The notes below the pieces were generated by a model. It had not been told where the DNA came from. It did no database searches and saw only the letters and a program-made list of their open reading frames with translations. The translations under genes and the position numbers were made by a program. A stretch of DNA of 64,000 nucleotides from Streptomyces sp. WMMC940 (GTDB taxonomy: Bacteria; Actinomycetota; Actinomycetes; Streptomycetales; Streptomycetaceae): contig NZ_JAPZBC010000001.1 in assembly GCF_027460265.1 (NCBI RefSeq), positions 2,445,501-2,509,500 of the forward strand. The letters are read 5' to 3'. Shown piece after piece: positions 26,374-35,087 of the stretch (position 1 is the first letter of the stretch; each line of letters begins with the position of its first letter).

Positions 26374-29300
26374 CTATCCGGCGCCGGGGGCGGTCTCGCC
26401 GACCGCCCGGTCGGGCACGGGCCGAGGTCCGCTGCCGGCGGGCCCGGGCCAGTCGGGTCGAGGGGCACCCGGCGCGAGGGGGCCTTCCCCGGCCTCTCCG
26501 GCCGCCCTGTCGTCCGTACCGTCACCGTCGTCCGTACCGTCACCGTCGTCCGTACCGTCACCGTCGTCCGTACCGTCCGTACCGCTCATGAGGATCCGTT
26601 CGAGGCCGGCCCTGCCGGGCAGTTCGCCGGGGCGGACGACCTCTCCGGTGCGTACGTAGACGAACGCGGCGGCGACCGACTCGGGAGGGAGGCCGTGCTG
26701 CTCGGCCCAGGCCAGGCGGTAGACGGCGAGCTGAAGCGGATCGGCATCGCGGCCACGGCTGGTCTTCCAGTCCACGATCTCGAACGCACCTGTCGCCGCG
26801 TCACGGTAGACGGCGTCGATCCGGCCCCTGACGACCCTGCCCGCGAGGGTGACCTGGACGGGCGCCTCCAGCCGGTACGGAACACGGCCTGCGTACGGCG
26901 TGCGCTCGAACGCCTCCTTCAGTGCGGCGAGCTCCCGCTCGTCCTCGATGCCCGCCTCGTCCGGGTCGCCGCCCGGCAGTTCGTCGGGCCCGAGCATGGG
27001 CAGCGGCAGTTCCTCGAAGCGCGACTCCACCCATGCGTGGAAGCGCGTGCCCCGGCGGGCCGCGCGCTGGGGCGGGCGGGGCATGGGTCGCGCCAGCTCC
27101 CGCGCGAAGCCGTCCGGGTCCGCGGCCAGGCGCAGCAGCTGGGACGCGGACAGCGCTGCCGGGAGGGGAACCTCGCGCACGGATTCGCGGGCGCGGCGAA
27201 GCTCGCCGGTGAGCGCTTCGAGATCGCGGTCCCAGGAGGCGATCACCCTGGCGTCCTCGGGAGTGAGGGGTTCGGTGCGCTGGGCGGGCAGCCCGGGGCG
27301 GGGCAGCGAGCGGGTGTCCGGGACGGGACCGGCCTCGTCGTGCGGGACCGGGGCGGACGCGGCGGTGGCAGAGGCGGGGGCGGGGGCGGACGATCGGTGG
27401 ACGGCGGCGTCGCCGGAGGCGCGCGCGGGGGGCGCCGGGGAGCCCGGCGCGTGGGCCGAAGGCCCGTCGTCCTGTCCGGGGCCAGCGGCGAGCGCGAAGG
27501 CCCCCCCGGGCACCGGGCCGGCGGACTGCTCGTCACCGTCGGGCATGACGTCCGCGGGATCGTCTGACCCCTCCGGCCACGGCTCGTCCGGCCACGGTTC
27601 GTCGGCCGGGTCGTGGATTTCCCCGGGCCAGAGGTCCTCGTCGGACGGAGCGTCGGGGAGGGAGCCGGTCGCTTCGGCCGGGCCCGATCCGTCGAAGGGG
27701 ACGCCCTCGCGGTCGGGTGGCCCGGGACGGGCGCCGTCGAGCGCCGCCCCGGGCCGCCCCGGCACCGTCGCGGTCGCATGGCCGTTGATCAGCGACAGAT
27801 GGGCCAGCACCGTGTCCGCGGCCTCCCTACGGCGCGCGGTCGCCGTGGGATCGAGCGGAAGCGGCCACGCCTGCTCCACCGTCGCGGCGCCGAGCGCCGG
27901 GTTCTCCGAGTCCTCCTCCGGCTCCTCGGCCCATGCCTCGATCTCGCCGAAGCCCGCGGCACAGTGGTCGTACAGCGCCTCCAGGAACGCGGACGGCCCG
28001 CGGCGGCGCTTCTGGGTGGGGCCCCACCAGTGGGCGGAGCCGAGGAGCAGCGAGCGGGGCCGTGTGAAGGTCACGTAGCCCAGCCGGAGTTCCTCCGTGT
28101 GCTGATGCTCCTTCATCTCCTCCTTGAATGCCTTGAGCCCCTTCGCGTCCCAGGACGTGATGCCGGGCAGGGTGGCGGAGTCGCCCCGCAGCGCATGGGG
28201 CAGGACCTTGGCCCGGGAGGTCCACGACTCCCGCGAGCGGGTGCTGGGGAACTGGTCGGCGACCAGGCCGGGGACCACGACGACGTCCCACTCCAGTCCC
28301 TTGGACTTGTGGGCGGTGAGCACCTTCACCGTGTTCTCGCCCCCGGGCAGCGCGTTGTCGAGGCCCTTCTCGTACTGCTCGGCGGTCCGAAGGAAGCCGA
28401 GGAAGGCCAGCAGCGTCGCCTCGCCGTCGAGCGAGGCGAAGGACGCCGCGACGTCGAGGAAGCCCGCGAGGGTCTCGCGGCGGCGGGCGGCCAGGGCGTG
28501 CGGCGAGGCGGAGAGCTCCACCTCCAGGCCGGTGGTGGCGAGGACGCGGTGGAGGACGTCCATCAGCGGGTCGGCCAGGGAGCGCCGCAGGTCGCGCAGT
28601 TCGGTGGCGAGGCGGGCGAAGCGGACCCGGGCCTCGGCGGAGAACGGCAGGCCGTCGTCCGGCCCGGTCTGTTCCAGGAACGTGTCGAGGGCGTCGGCGA
28701 GCGAGACGACCTCGGCCGGGTCGGTGCCCTCGACGGCGGCGGCGAGCCGCTGGTCGGCATCCGCGCCGTCGTCGCCGGTGCGGTGGACCAGCAGGCGCGC
28801 CCGGCGCCCGAGCAGCGCCAGGTCGCGGGCACCGATGCGCCAGCGCGGCCCGGTGAGCAGCCGGACCAGCGAGGCGTTCGCGCCCGGGTCCTGGAGGACT
28901 TCGCAGACCGCGACGAGATCGGCGACCTCCGGCAGGTGCAGCAGCCCGGAGAGGCCGACGACCTCCACGGGGACGTCACGGGCGACGAGCGCGCCCTGGA
29001 TCGCCGCGAAGTCGCCCGCCGTGCGGCACAGCACCGCGATCTCGCCCGGCTCCTTGCCCGTGCGGACGAGATGGGCGATCGAGTCCGCGAGCCAGCCGAT
29101 CTCCTCGGCGTGGGTGGGCAGCAGCGCGATGCGCACGGATCCGTCACGCTCCGCCCCGGGCGCGGGCCGCAGTGCCTCGACGCCTTCGTGGCGGGCCCGC
29201 AGCGGCTCGGCGAGGCCGTTCGCGAGGTCGAGGAGGCGGCCCCCGCTACGACGGTTCTCACTCAGGGAGAAGCGGGTGGCGGGTCGGCCGTCCGCGTGAG

Positions 29301-30303
29301 GGAAGTGGTCGGGGAAGTCGTCGAGGTTGGCGACGGACGCGCCGCGCCAGCCGTAGATCGCCTGGCAGGGGTCGCCCACCGCCGTCACGGGATGGCCCGA
29401 GCCCTCTCCCGGCGTGCCGGCCGGGGTGGCGACCCCGCCGAACAGGCCGGCGAGCAGCAGGCGCTGGGCCACGGACGTGTCCTGGTACTCGTCCAGCAGG
29501 ACCACCCGGAACTCGTCGCGCAGGATGCGGCCCACCTCGGGACGGGTGAGCGCGAGCCGCGCGGACAGGGCGATCTGGTCGCCGAAGTCGAGGAGATCGC
29601 GGGAACGCTTGGCCTCGCGGTAGCGGACGACGAGGTCGAGCAGTTCCCGCCGGGCGGCGGCCGCCTCGGGAACCCGGCGCAGGTCGGCGTTGCCGAGCCT
29701 GACACCCTCCAGGTCGTCCAGCAGCGCGGAGTCATGGGCCCGGAGCTCCTCGGGCGCCACCAGGTGCTCCGCCAGCTCCGCGTCGAGCGCGAGCAGATCG
29801 CTGACGAGTGCGGGGAAGGATTTGGTCAGCGCGGGGTACGGGCCCGGGGCCTCGCGCAGCACGCGTGCGGCGAGCTGGTAGCGCGTGGCGTCGGCGAGCA
29901 GCCGGGAGGTCGGCTCCAGGCCGAGTCGGAGGCCGTGGTCCTTGAGGAGCCGTCCGGCGAAGGCGTGGTAGGTCGAGATGCCGGGTTCGCCCGGCGGGTC
30001 GTCCGGGTCGATCACGTCCGGGTCGGTGACCCCGGCCCGGACGAGGGCGGTTCGGACGCGGTCGGCGAGCTCGGCGGCGGCCTTGTTGGTGAAGGTCAGC
30101 CCGAGGACCTGCTCGGGGGCCACCTGGCCCGTGCCCACCAGCCACACCACCCGGGCGGCCATCACCGTCGTCTTCCCGGAGCCCGCTCCGGCCACGATGA
30201 CCTGCGGCGCGGGCGGCGCGGTGATGCAGGCCGTCTGCTCCGGGGTGAACGGGATGCCGAGCAGCTCCTTGAGCTGCTCGGGGTCGGTGATGCGTGCGGA
30301 CAC
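26374..30303 (-). CDS. adnB: AdnB-type helicase-nuclease subunit
   Basis: 1309 residues from GTG 30303 (MSARITDPEQL); GTG 30327 is possible. Motor domain with Walker A VAGAGSGKTT (residues 38-47), TFTNKAAAELADR, LLDEYQDTSVAQ, GDPCQAIYGWRGA, LTAHKSKGLEWDVVVVPG. The C-terminal RecB-family nuclease domain shows GRIDAVYRD, EIVDWKTSR (Asp, Lys) and QLAVYRLAW. AdnA and AdnB form the mycobacterial heterodimer that resects double-strand breaks for homologous recombination, replacing RecBCD/AddAB. A Gly/Pro/Ala-rich insert of about 200 residues separates motor and nuclease. An 18-bp repeat (26511-26582) lengthens the C-terminus with GTDDGD units. Confidence 0.92.
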   Translation of the reverse strand: MSARITDPEQLKELLGIPFTPEQTACITAPPAPQVIVAGAGSGKTTVMAARVVWLVGTGQVAPEQVLGLTFTNKAAAELADRVRTALVRAGVTDPDVIDPDDPPGEPGISTYHAFAGRLLKDHGLRLGLEPTSRLLADATRYQLAARVLREAPGPYPALTKSFPALVSDLLALDAELAEHLVAPEELRAHDSALLDDLEGVRLGNADLRRVPEAAAARRELLDLVVRYREAKRSRDLLDFGDQIALSARLALTRPEVGRILRDEFRVVLLDEYQDTSVAQRLLLAGLFGGVATPAGTPGEGSGHPVTAVGDPCQAIYGWRGASVANLDDFPDHFPHADGRPATRFSLSENRRSGGRLLDLANGLAEPLRARHEGVEALRPAPGAERDGSVRIALLPTHAEEIGWLADSIAHLVRTGKEPGEIAVLCRTAGDFAAIQGALVARDVPVEVVGLSGLLHLPEVADLVAVCEVLQDPGANASLVRLLTGPRWRIGARDLALLGRRARLLVHRTGDDGADADQRLAAAVEGTDPAEVVSLADALDTFLEQTGPDDGLPFSAEARVRFARLATELRDLRRSLADPLMDVLHRVLATTGLEVELSASPHALAARRRETLAGFLDVAASFASLDGEATLLAFLGFLRTAEQYEKGLDNALPGGENTVKVLTAHKSKGLEWDVVVVPGLVADQFPSTRSRESWTSRAKVLPHALRGDSATLPGITSWDAKGLKAFKEEMKEHQHTEELRLGYVTFTRPRSLLLGSAHWWGPTQKRRRGPSAFLEALYDHCAAGFGEIEAWAEEPEEDSENPALGAATVEQAWPLPLDPTATARRREAADTVLAHLSLINGHATATVPGRPGAALDGARPGPPDREGVPFDGSGPAEATGSLPDAPSDEDLWPGEIHDPADEPWPDEPWPEGSDDPADVMPDGDEQSAGPVPGGAFALAAGPGQDDGPSAHAPGSPAPPARASGDAAVHRSSAPAPASATAASAPVPHDEAGPVPDTRSLPRPGLPAQRTEPLTPEDARVIASWDRDLEALTGELRRARESVREVPLPAALSASQLLRLAADPDGFARELARPMPRPPQRAARRGTRFHAWVESRFEELPLPMLGPDELPGGDPDEAGIEDERELAALKEAFERTPYAGRVPYRLEAPVQVTLAGRVVRGRIDAVYRDAATGAFEIVDWKTSRGRDADPLQLAVYRLAWAEQHGLPPESVAAAFVYVRTGEVVRPGELPGRAGLERILMSGTDGTDDGDGTDDGDGTDDGDGTDDRAAGEAGEGPLAPGAPRPDWPGPAGSGPRPVPDRAVGETAPGAG
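26511..26582. repeat. 18-bp tandem repeat near the 3' end of adnB
   Basis: Four head-to-tail copies (last imperfect) of cgtccgtaccgtcaccgt, starting at 26511, 26529, 26547 and 26565. In adnB they encode GTDDGD repeats behind the nuclease domain. The copies are near-identical at silent positions, so the array is recent and probably length-variable. Confidence 0.85.
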
Positions 30304-30457
30304 CCCAGAGAGGCTAACGGCGAACACCGACAGCGCCCGCCACCGGTGCTCGCGTGCGGGCCGGGGACGGGCGTCGTCCCCCGGCCACCGCCGCGCCCGT
30401 GGGCCGCGAAACCCTCCGACGTCGCCCGACGGTGTGCCGTGGGGCAGCTACCGGCCG

Positions 30458-33400
30458 TCATTCGACGATGTGGCGTCCTTCGGGCCTGGCACTGCACGAG
30501 GAACGGAAGGCGCAGTGCTCGCACTGCGAGCCGGTGCTGGGGGTGAAGCGTTCGTCGAGGACCCGACCCGCCGCGGTGGCCAGCAGGTCGCCGACCCACG
30601 CGCCGGAGAGGGGCTCCTGGGACTGGACGCGCGGGAGTGCGTCTCCGCCCTCCTTCTTGGGGGCGGCCTGGCGCAGGTGCACGAGTTCGGCGCCGCCGGG
30701 GGCGGGGCGCCGGCCGTCGAAGACCTCGTCGACGGCACCCTCGCGGACCGCGAGCTGGTAGACCGCGAGCTGGGGGTGGTGCGCGACCTCGTCCTTCGTC
30801 GGCGTCTGCCTGCCGGTCTTGAAGTCGACGACGTACGCCCGGCCCTGTTCGTCCCGTTCGACGCGGTCCATCGAGCCGCGGACACGCACCTCGTACGGGC
30901 CGGCTCCCAGGGTGACGTCGAAGTCGTGTTCGGTGGCGACGGGGGTGCGGCCCCCGCGGTCCAAGACGTGCCAGCGGAGGAAGCGTTCGAGCGCCGCGCG
31001 CGCGTGCTCCTTCTCCTGGACGGACTTCCAGGGTGCGTCGAAGGCGAGGCCGTCCCAGACGGAGTCGAGACGTTCCATCAGGACGGCCAGGTCCGCCGGG
31101 GTGCGGCCCGAGGCGACCTCGTCGGCGAGGACGTGGACGACGTTGCCGAAGCCCTGGGCGGCGGTGGCCGGGGCGTCCGCCCTGACCTCGCGCCCCAGGA
31201 ACCACTGCAGGGCGCAGGTGTTCGCGAGCTGGTCGAGGGCGCTTCCGGACAGGGCGACGGGGTGGTCGCGGTCGCGGAGGGGCACCCTGCTGTGCGTCGG
31301 GTCCTGCAGCCCCCACCAGCGGTAGGGGTGCGCTGCGGGCACGAGCGGCCGGCCCTCGTCGTCGGTGAGGGCGGCGAGCCGGGCGAGCCGCCTCGCGGCG
31401 GCGTCGCGGAGCGCGTCGGACGCCTCGGGGTCGACGGTGGTGGCCCTGAGCTCGGCGACCAGCGGGGCGACGGCGAGCGGGCGGCGCGGCCGGCCTGTGA
31501 CGTCGCGCGGTTGGGCTCCGAGTTCGGTGAGGAAGCGCGAGGGCTGATCGCCGTCCTCGGAGGGCGCCTTGACGGCGGTGACCACGAGGCGGTCCCCGGC
31601 GCGCGTGGCGGCGACGTAGAACAGCCGGCGTTCCTCGGCGAGCAGGGCGCCGGGGGTGAGGGGCTCGGCGAGCCCGTCGCGGCCGATCCGGTCGGCTTCC
31701 AGCAGCGAGCCGCGGCGGCGCAGGTCCGGCCAGAGACCCTCCTGTACGCCGGCGACGACGACGAGGCCCCATTCGAGGCCCTTGGACCGGTGGGCGGTCA
31801 TGAGGCGGACGGCCGCGGGACGTTCGGGCCGGCGCGCGAGCGTGTCGGCGGCGATGTCCTGGGCTTCGAGCTCGTCCAGGAAGTTCAGCGCGCCGCGGCC
31901 GCCGGTGCGCTCCTCGGCACGCGCTGCGGTCTCGAACAACGCGCAGACGGCGTCGAGGTCGCGATCGGCGTTGCGGCCGGCCGGGCCGCCGCGGAGGGCG
32001 GCCCGCTCCAGGCGCTGGGGCCAGGGTGTGCCGGTCCACAGCTCCCACAGCGCCTCCTCGGCGGTGCCCCCGCCGTCGAGGAGCTCACGGGCCTTGCGCA
32101 GCAGGGCTCCGAGCCGCTGGGCGGCACGGGCGTAGGCGGGGTCGTGCGCGGTGAGCCGCTCGGGCTCCGCGAGGGCACGGGCGATGAGGACGTCGGAGGG
32201 GGGCGGCAGGCGGTTGCCCGCCGCCCGCTCCTCGTCGCGGAGGGCACGTCCGAGCCGCCGGAGATCGGCGGTGTCCATGCCGCCGAGGGGTGAGGTGAGG
32301 AGGGTGGCGGCGGTGTCGGCGTCGATGGGGGGTTCCTCCCGGAAGGGCACACCGGGGCCCGGCCCGCTGCCCGGGTCCGCGTGCGATCCCCCACCGGAAG
32401 CGGAGCCGGCGTCCGAACCGGCCACCGCGCCGGGCCCGGGGCCGGGACCCGCGACCGTGCCGGAGCCGGGGGCAGAAGCGCGGGCAGCGTCCGACTCCCC
32501 CACCGCGCCGGGGCCGGAGCCGGGGGCGTGCCCCACGGCGGTGTCCCCGCCGTCCTCTGCCCGGACGGCGGCCTTCCGGCCGTCGCGGTGTCCGCCGGGG
32601 ACCCGGCCGTCCTCTTCCCCGTCTCCGTCCGCGAACTCGTCTCCGTCCGCGAACCCGTCTCCGTCCGCGAACCCGTCTCCGTCCGCGAACCCGTCTCCGT
32701 CGGCCTCGCCGCCCTCGGCGCTTTCCCGCCCCCCGTTCCTGTCGCCGTCCCCGGCCCGGTCGCCCTCGCCCGGCCGGGAGCCGCTCGTGACGAGCGGCCT
32801 CGCGGCGGTACGCAGGGCGGTCAGAAGGGGCGTCACCGCGGACTCGTGGCGCAGGGGGATCTCGTCACCGTCCGTCTCGACCGGCACACCGGCCACGGTG
32901 AGCGCGCGTCGCGTCGCCGGGAGACTGCGGCTGCCCGCGCGGACGAGGACCGCCATGTCGTTCCACGGCACGCCCTCCTCCAGGTGGGCGCGCCGCAGGA
33001 TGTCGGCGACGTTGTCGAGCTCCGTGGAGGCGGTCGGGTACGTGTACACCTCGACCCGTCCGCCGGAGCGGGTGGCGGTGAGCTCACGATGGGCGCGGAC
33101 CTTGTCGGCGGGCAGCCGGGGCAGTGGCATCCGCTGCGCGAGCAGACGGGTCGCCGACAGCAGGACGGCTCCGGAGCGACGGGACGACCTCAGCACCGCG
33201 ACGGGGGCCCGGCGGCCGTCACGACGCCGGAAGGCCGCGGGGAAGTCGAGGATGCCGTTCACGTCCGCGCCCCGGAAGGCGTAGATGGACTGGTCGGGGT
33301 CGCCGAACGCGACCAGGGTGCGGCCGTCCCCCGCCAGCGCCCGCAGCAGCCGGACCTGGGCGGGATCGGTGTCCTGGTACTCGTCGACGAACACGGCGTC

Positions 33401-34216
33401 GTACCGCTGGGCGATCTGCTCGCCCGTCCCCGGCCGCTCGGCGAGGAGAGACGCCCGGTGGACGAGCTCGGCGTAGTCGAGGACCCCCTGGAGGTCCAGC
33501 ACGTCCAGGTACTCGGCGAGGAAGGCCGCTGCCGCGCTCCAGTCGGGCCGTCCCGTGCGGCGGGCGAAGGCCGACAGCGCGTCCGGGCCGAGACCGAGTT
33601 CCCGGCTGCGGGCGAGCACGGCACGCACCTCGTCGGCGAAGCCGCGGGTGGTGAGGCACGCCCGTAGCTCGGCGGGCCAGCGCACGCCGGCCCGCCCTTC
33701 CCGCTCCAGGTCGAGCTGTCCGGCCAGCAGGTCGCGGACGGCCACGTCCTGCTCGGGACCGGACAGCAGGCGCAGCGGTTCGGCGAACAGGTCCGCCTCC
33801 TGGTGGGCCCGCACCAGCGCGTAGCAGTAGGAGTGGAAGGTGGTCGCCTGCGGCGCACGTGCGCCGTCGAGTCGCACGGCCATCCGGTCGCGCAGTTCGA
33901 CCGCCGCCTTCCGGCTGAAGGTGAGCACCAGCAGCCGCTCCGGGTCGGCGCCCCGTTCGATCCTGGCGGCGACCGCCTCGACGAGGGTCGTCGTCTTTCC
34001 GGTGCCCGGCCCGGCGAGTACGAGCAGCGGCCCGTGCTCGTGGTCAACCACCGCGCGCTGGGAGGCGTCCAGGAGAGGGGGATCCACCGGGCCCGGCGAG
34101 GTACGCACCAGTCGGTACGCGCCCGGGGTCCGCCCCCTGCGCCCTTGCGGGCCCTGGGGGAACCCCTGCCGTACCCGATGGTGCGGTGTACGCCCGGTGG
34201 AGGAGGAGGAACTCAC
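30458..34216 (-). CDS. adnA: AdnA-type helicase-nuclease subunit
   Basis: 1252 residues. Walker A LAGPGTGKTTT (residues 67-77), TFSRKAAVEL, FVDEYQDTDPAQ, GDPDQSIYAFRGA, MTAHRSKGLEWGLVVVAG are all intact, so the motor looks active. The C-terminal nuclease domain shows GSMDRVERDEQ, VVDFKTGRQ and QLAVYQLAV; one cysteine in LANTCALQWFLG plus three in CEHCAFRSSC form the expected four-cysteine iron-sulfur site. Its partner adnB is 154 bp downstream. Residues 480-650 are a low-complexity insert between motor subdomains, including the FADGDG repeats from an 18-bp array. The GTG at 34216 has a weak Shine-Dalgarno and atypical codons follow it, so the real start may be further in. Confidence 0.92.
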   Translation of the reverse strand: MSSSSSTGRTPHHRVRQGFPQGPQGRRGRTPGAYRLVRTSPGPVDPPLLDASQRAVVDHEHGPLLVLAGPGTGKTTTLVEAVAARIERGADPERLLVLTFSRKAAVELRDRMAVRLDGARAPQATTFHSYCYALVRAHQEADLFAEPLRLLSGPEQDVAVRDLLAGQLDLEREGRAGVRWPAELRACLTTRGFADEVRAVLARSRELGLGPDALSAFARRTGRPDWSAAAAFLAEYLDVLDLQGVLDYAELVHRASLLAERPGTGEQIAQRYDAVFVDEYQDTDPAQVRLLRALAGDGRTLVAFGDPDQSIYAFRGADVNGILDFPAAFRRRDGRRAPVAVLRSSRRSGAVLLSATRLLAQRMPLPRLPADKVRAHRELTATRSGGRVEVYTYPTASTELDNVADILRRAHLEEGVPWNDMAVLVRAGSRSLPATRRALTVAGVPVETDGDEIPLRHESAVTPLLTALRTAARPLVTSGSRPGEGDRAGDGDRNGGRESAEGGEADGDGFADGDGFADGDGFADGDEFADGDGEEDGRVPGGHRDGRKAAVRAEDGGDTAVGHAPGSGPGAVGESDAARASAPGSGTVAGPGPGPGAVAGSDAGSASGGGSHADPGSGPGPGVPFREEPPIDADTAATLLTSPLGGMDTADLRRLGRALRDEERAAGNRLPPPSDVLIARALAEPERLTAHDPAYARAAQRLGALLRKARELLDGGGTAEEALWELWTGTPWPQRLERAALRGGPAGRNADRDLDAVCALFETAARAEERTGGRGALNFLDELEAQDIAADTLARRPERPAAVRLMTAHRSKGLEWGLVVVAGVQEGLWPDLRRRGSLLEADRIGRDGLAEPLTPGALLAEERRLFYVAATRAGDRLVVTAVKAPSEDGDQPSRFLTELGAQPRDVTGRPRRPLAVAPLVAELRATTVDPEASDALRDAAARRLARLAALTDDEGRPLVPAAHPYRWWGLQDPTHSRVPLRDRDHPVALSGSALDQLANTCALQWFLGREVRADAPATAAQGFGNVVHVLADEVASGRTPADLAVLMERLDSVWDGLAFDAPWKSVQEKEHARAALERFLRWHVLDRGGRTPVATEHDFDVTLGAGPYEVRVRGSMDRVERDEQGRAYVVDFKTGRQTPTKDEVAHHPQLAVYQLAVREGAVDEVFDGRRPAPGGAELVHLRQAAPKKEGGDALPRVQSQEPLSGAWVGDLLATAAGRVLDERFTPSTGSQCEHCAFRSSCSARPEGRHIVE
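32621..32700. repeat. 18-bp tandem repeat inside adnA
   Basis: About 4.5 copies of gtctccgtccgcgaaccc starting at 32621, 32639, 32657, 32675 and 32693. Translated on the minus strand they give FADGDG hexapeptides in the low-complexity insert of AdnA. One copy has ctc for ccc. Confidence 0.85.
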
Positions 34217-34506
34217 GTGGTTGGCCGGTCCTGGTGGGTGTGCTGACGGTGGTGACGACGGGCCCGGTGCGGGAGCACGGGCGGGGCGGGCGGGCCTGGG
34301 GGCCGCTGGAGGACGTGGCCGGTGGCGCGGACGCCACCGGCGGTGGGGAAGACGCTACGCCCGCGGGTGCCACCGCCGCAGACGGACCGCTCGGCATGGC
34401 CGTGGACGGCTCCTTCACCACCGCCGCGGACGGCCCGCTCGGGACCACCGCGGACACGGGCCGCGGGCTCCGGACATCTCATCGCACCGCCGAATGGCGG
34501 AAGCTG
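34217..34506. other. Intergenic between adnA and the alkyltransferase-like gene
   Basis: 290 bp. The minus frame over part of it gives a Pro/Ser/Ala-rich peptide (repeats of SGPSAAV) with a start at 34457, but it then runs into adnA out of frame and lacks a Shine-Dalgarno. Presumably holds the adnA promoter; nothing else seen. Confidence 0.4.
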
Positions 34507-34881
34507 TCAGATGTGAGCTCCTCCGCCCGCCCCGTCCGCCGGGCCGGCCCCGCCGTCCCAGCGGGCCCGCCGTATGTCCAGGCGCGGCAGATGGCCCTCC
34601 GCACCCGGCGGCGCCTGCCGCAGCGGGGTGCCCTCGGCCCGGTAGTGCCGCAGTGCCCGCAGCTCGTGGCCGGCCAGCAGGGCACCGTCGGAGCGCACCA
34701 CACGCCACCAGGGAACCGAGCCTCCGTACAGCGCCATCACCCGGCCGACCTGGCGCGGGCCTCCCTCGCCGAGCCATTCGGCGACGTCCCCGTACGTCAT
34801 GACCCGGCCGGGCGGGATGTGCTCGGCGACATCGAGCACCCGCTCCGCGTACTCCGGCAGTTCCGGCACCTCATCGCTCAT
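34507..34881 (-). CDS. Alkyltransferase-like (ATL) DNA-binding protein
   Basis: 124 residues from ATG 34881 (MSDEVPELPEYAERV); ATG 34890 also possible. It has the C-terminal DNA-binding fold of O6-alkylguanine methyltransferases: HIPPGRVMTYGDVAEWLG (helix-turn-helix region with the Arg finger) and the region matching the active site, but where methyltransferases have PCHRV this protein has VPWWRVV. The reactive Cys is a Trp, so it cannot accept alkyl groups and should act as an ATL protein that marks O6-alkylguanine for nucleotide-excision repair. Positional counterpart of Rv3204. Confidence 0.88.
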   Translation of the reverse strand: MSDEVPELPEYAERVLDVAEHIPPGRVMTYGDVAEWLGEGGPRQVGRVMALYGGSVPWWRVVRSDGALLAGHELRALRHYRAEGTPLRQAPPGAEGHLPRLDIRRARWDGGAGPADGAGGGAHI

Positions 34882-35087
34882 CCGGCCCATCTTGCCCCAT
34901 GCCGCCGACAGCGGGCCGGGAGCACCACCGATCGCATATACCAAGACAAAGAGGGGCAAGTAGCACAGCGCGCATCACCGCGTCGCACCCTGATGCCACC
35001 CGCTGTCGGCTCGCCGTGCCACCATCGTCCGGGCGGTGACTGGTGATACGAGATCAAGAAGAGACCGACACGACGAAGGAGCTGGGC

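Noticed and set aside
27613..30546. 977-codon plus-strand frame opposite adnB
   Set aside because: Antisense shadow of a gene with intact helicase and nuclease motifs.
34044..34457. 137-codon minus frame over the adnA start
   Set aside because: Ser/Pro/Ala low complexity, overlaps adnA out of frame, no ribosome-binding site.
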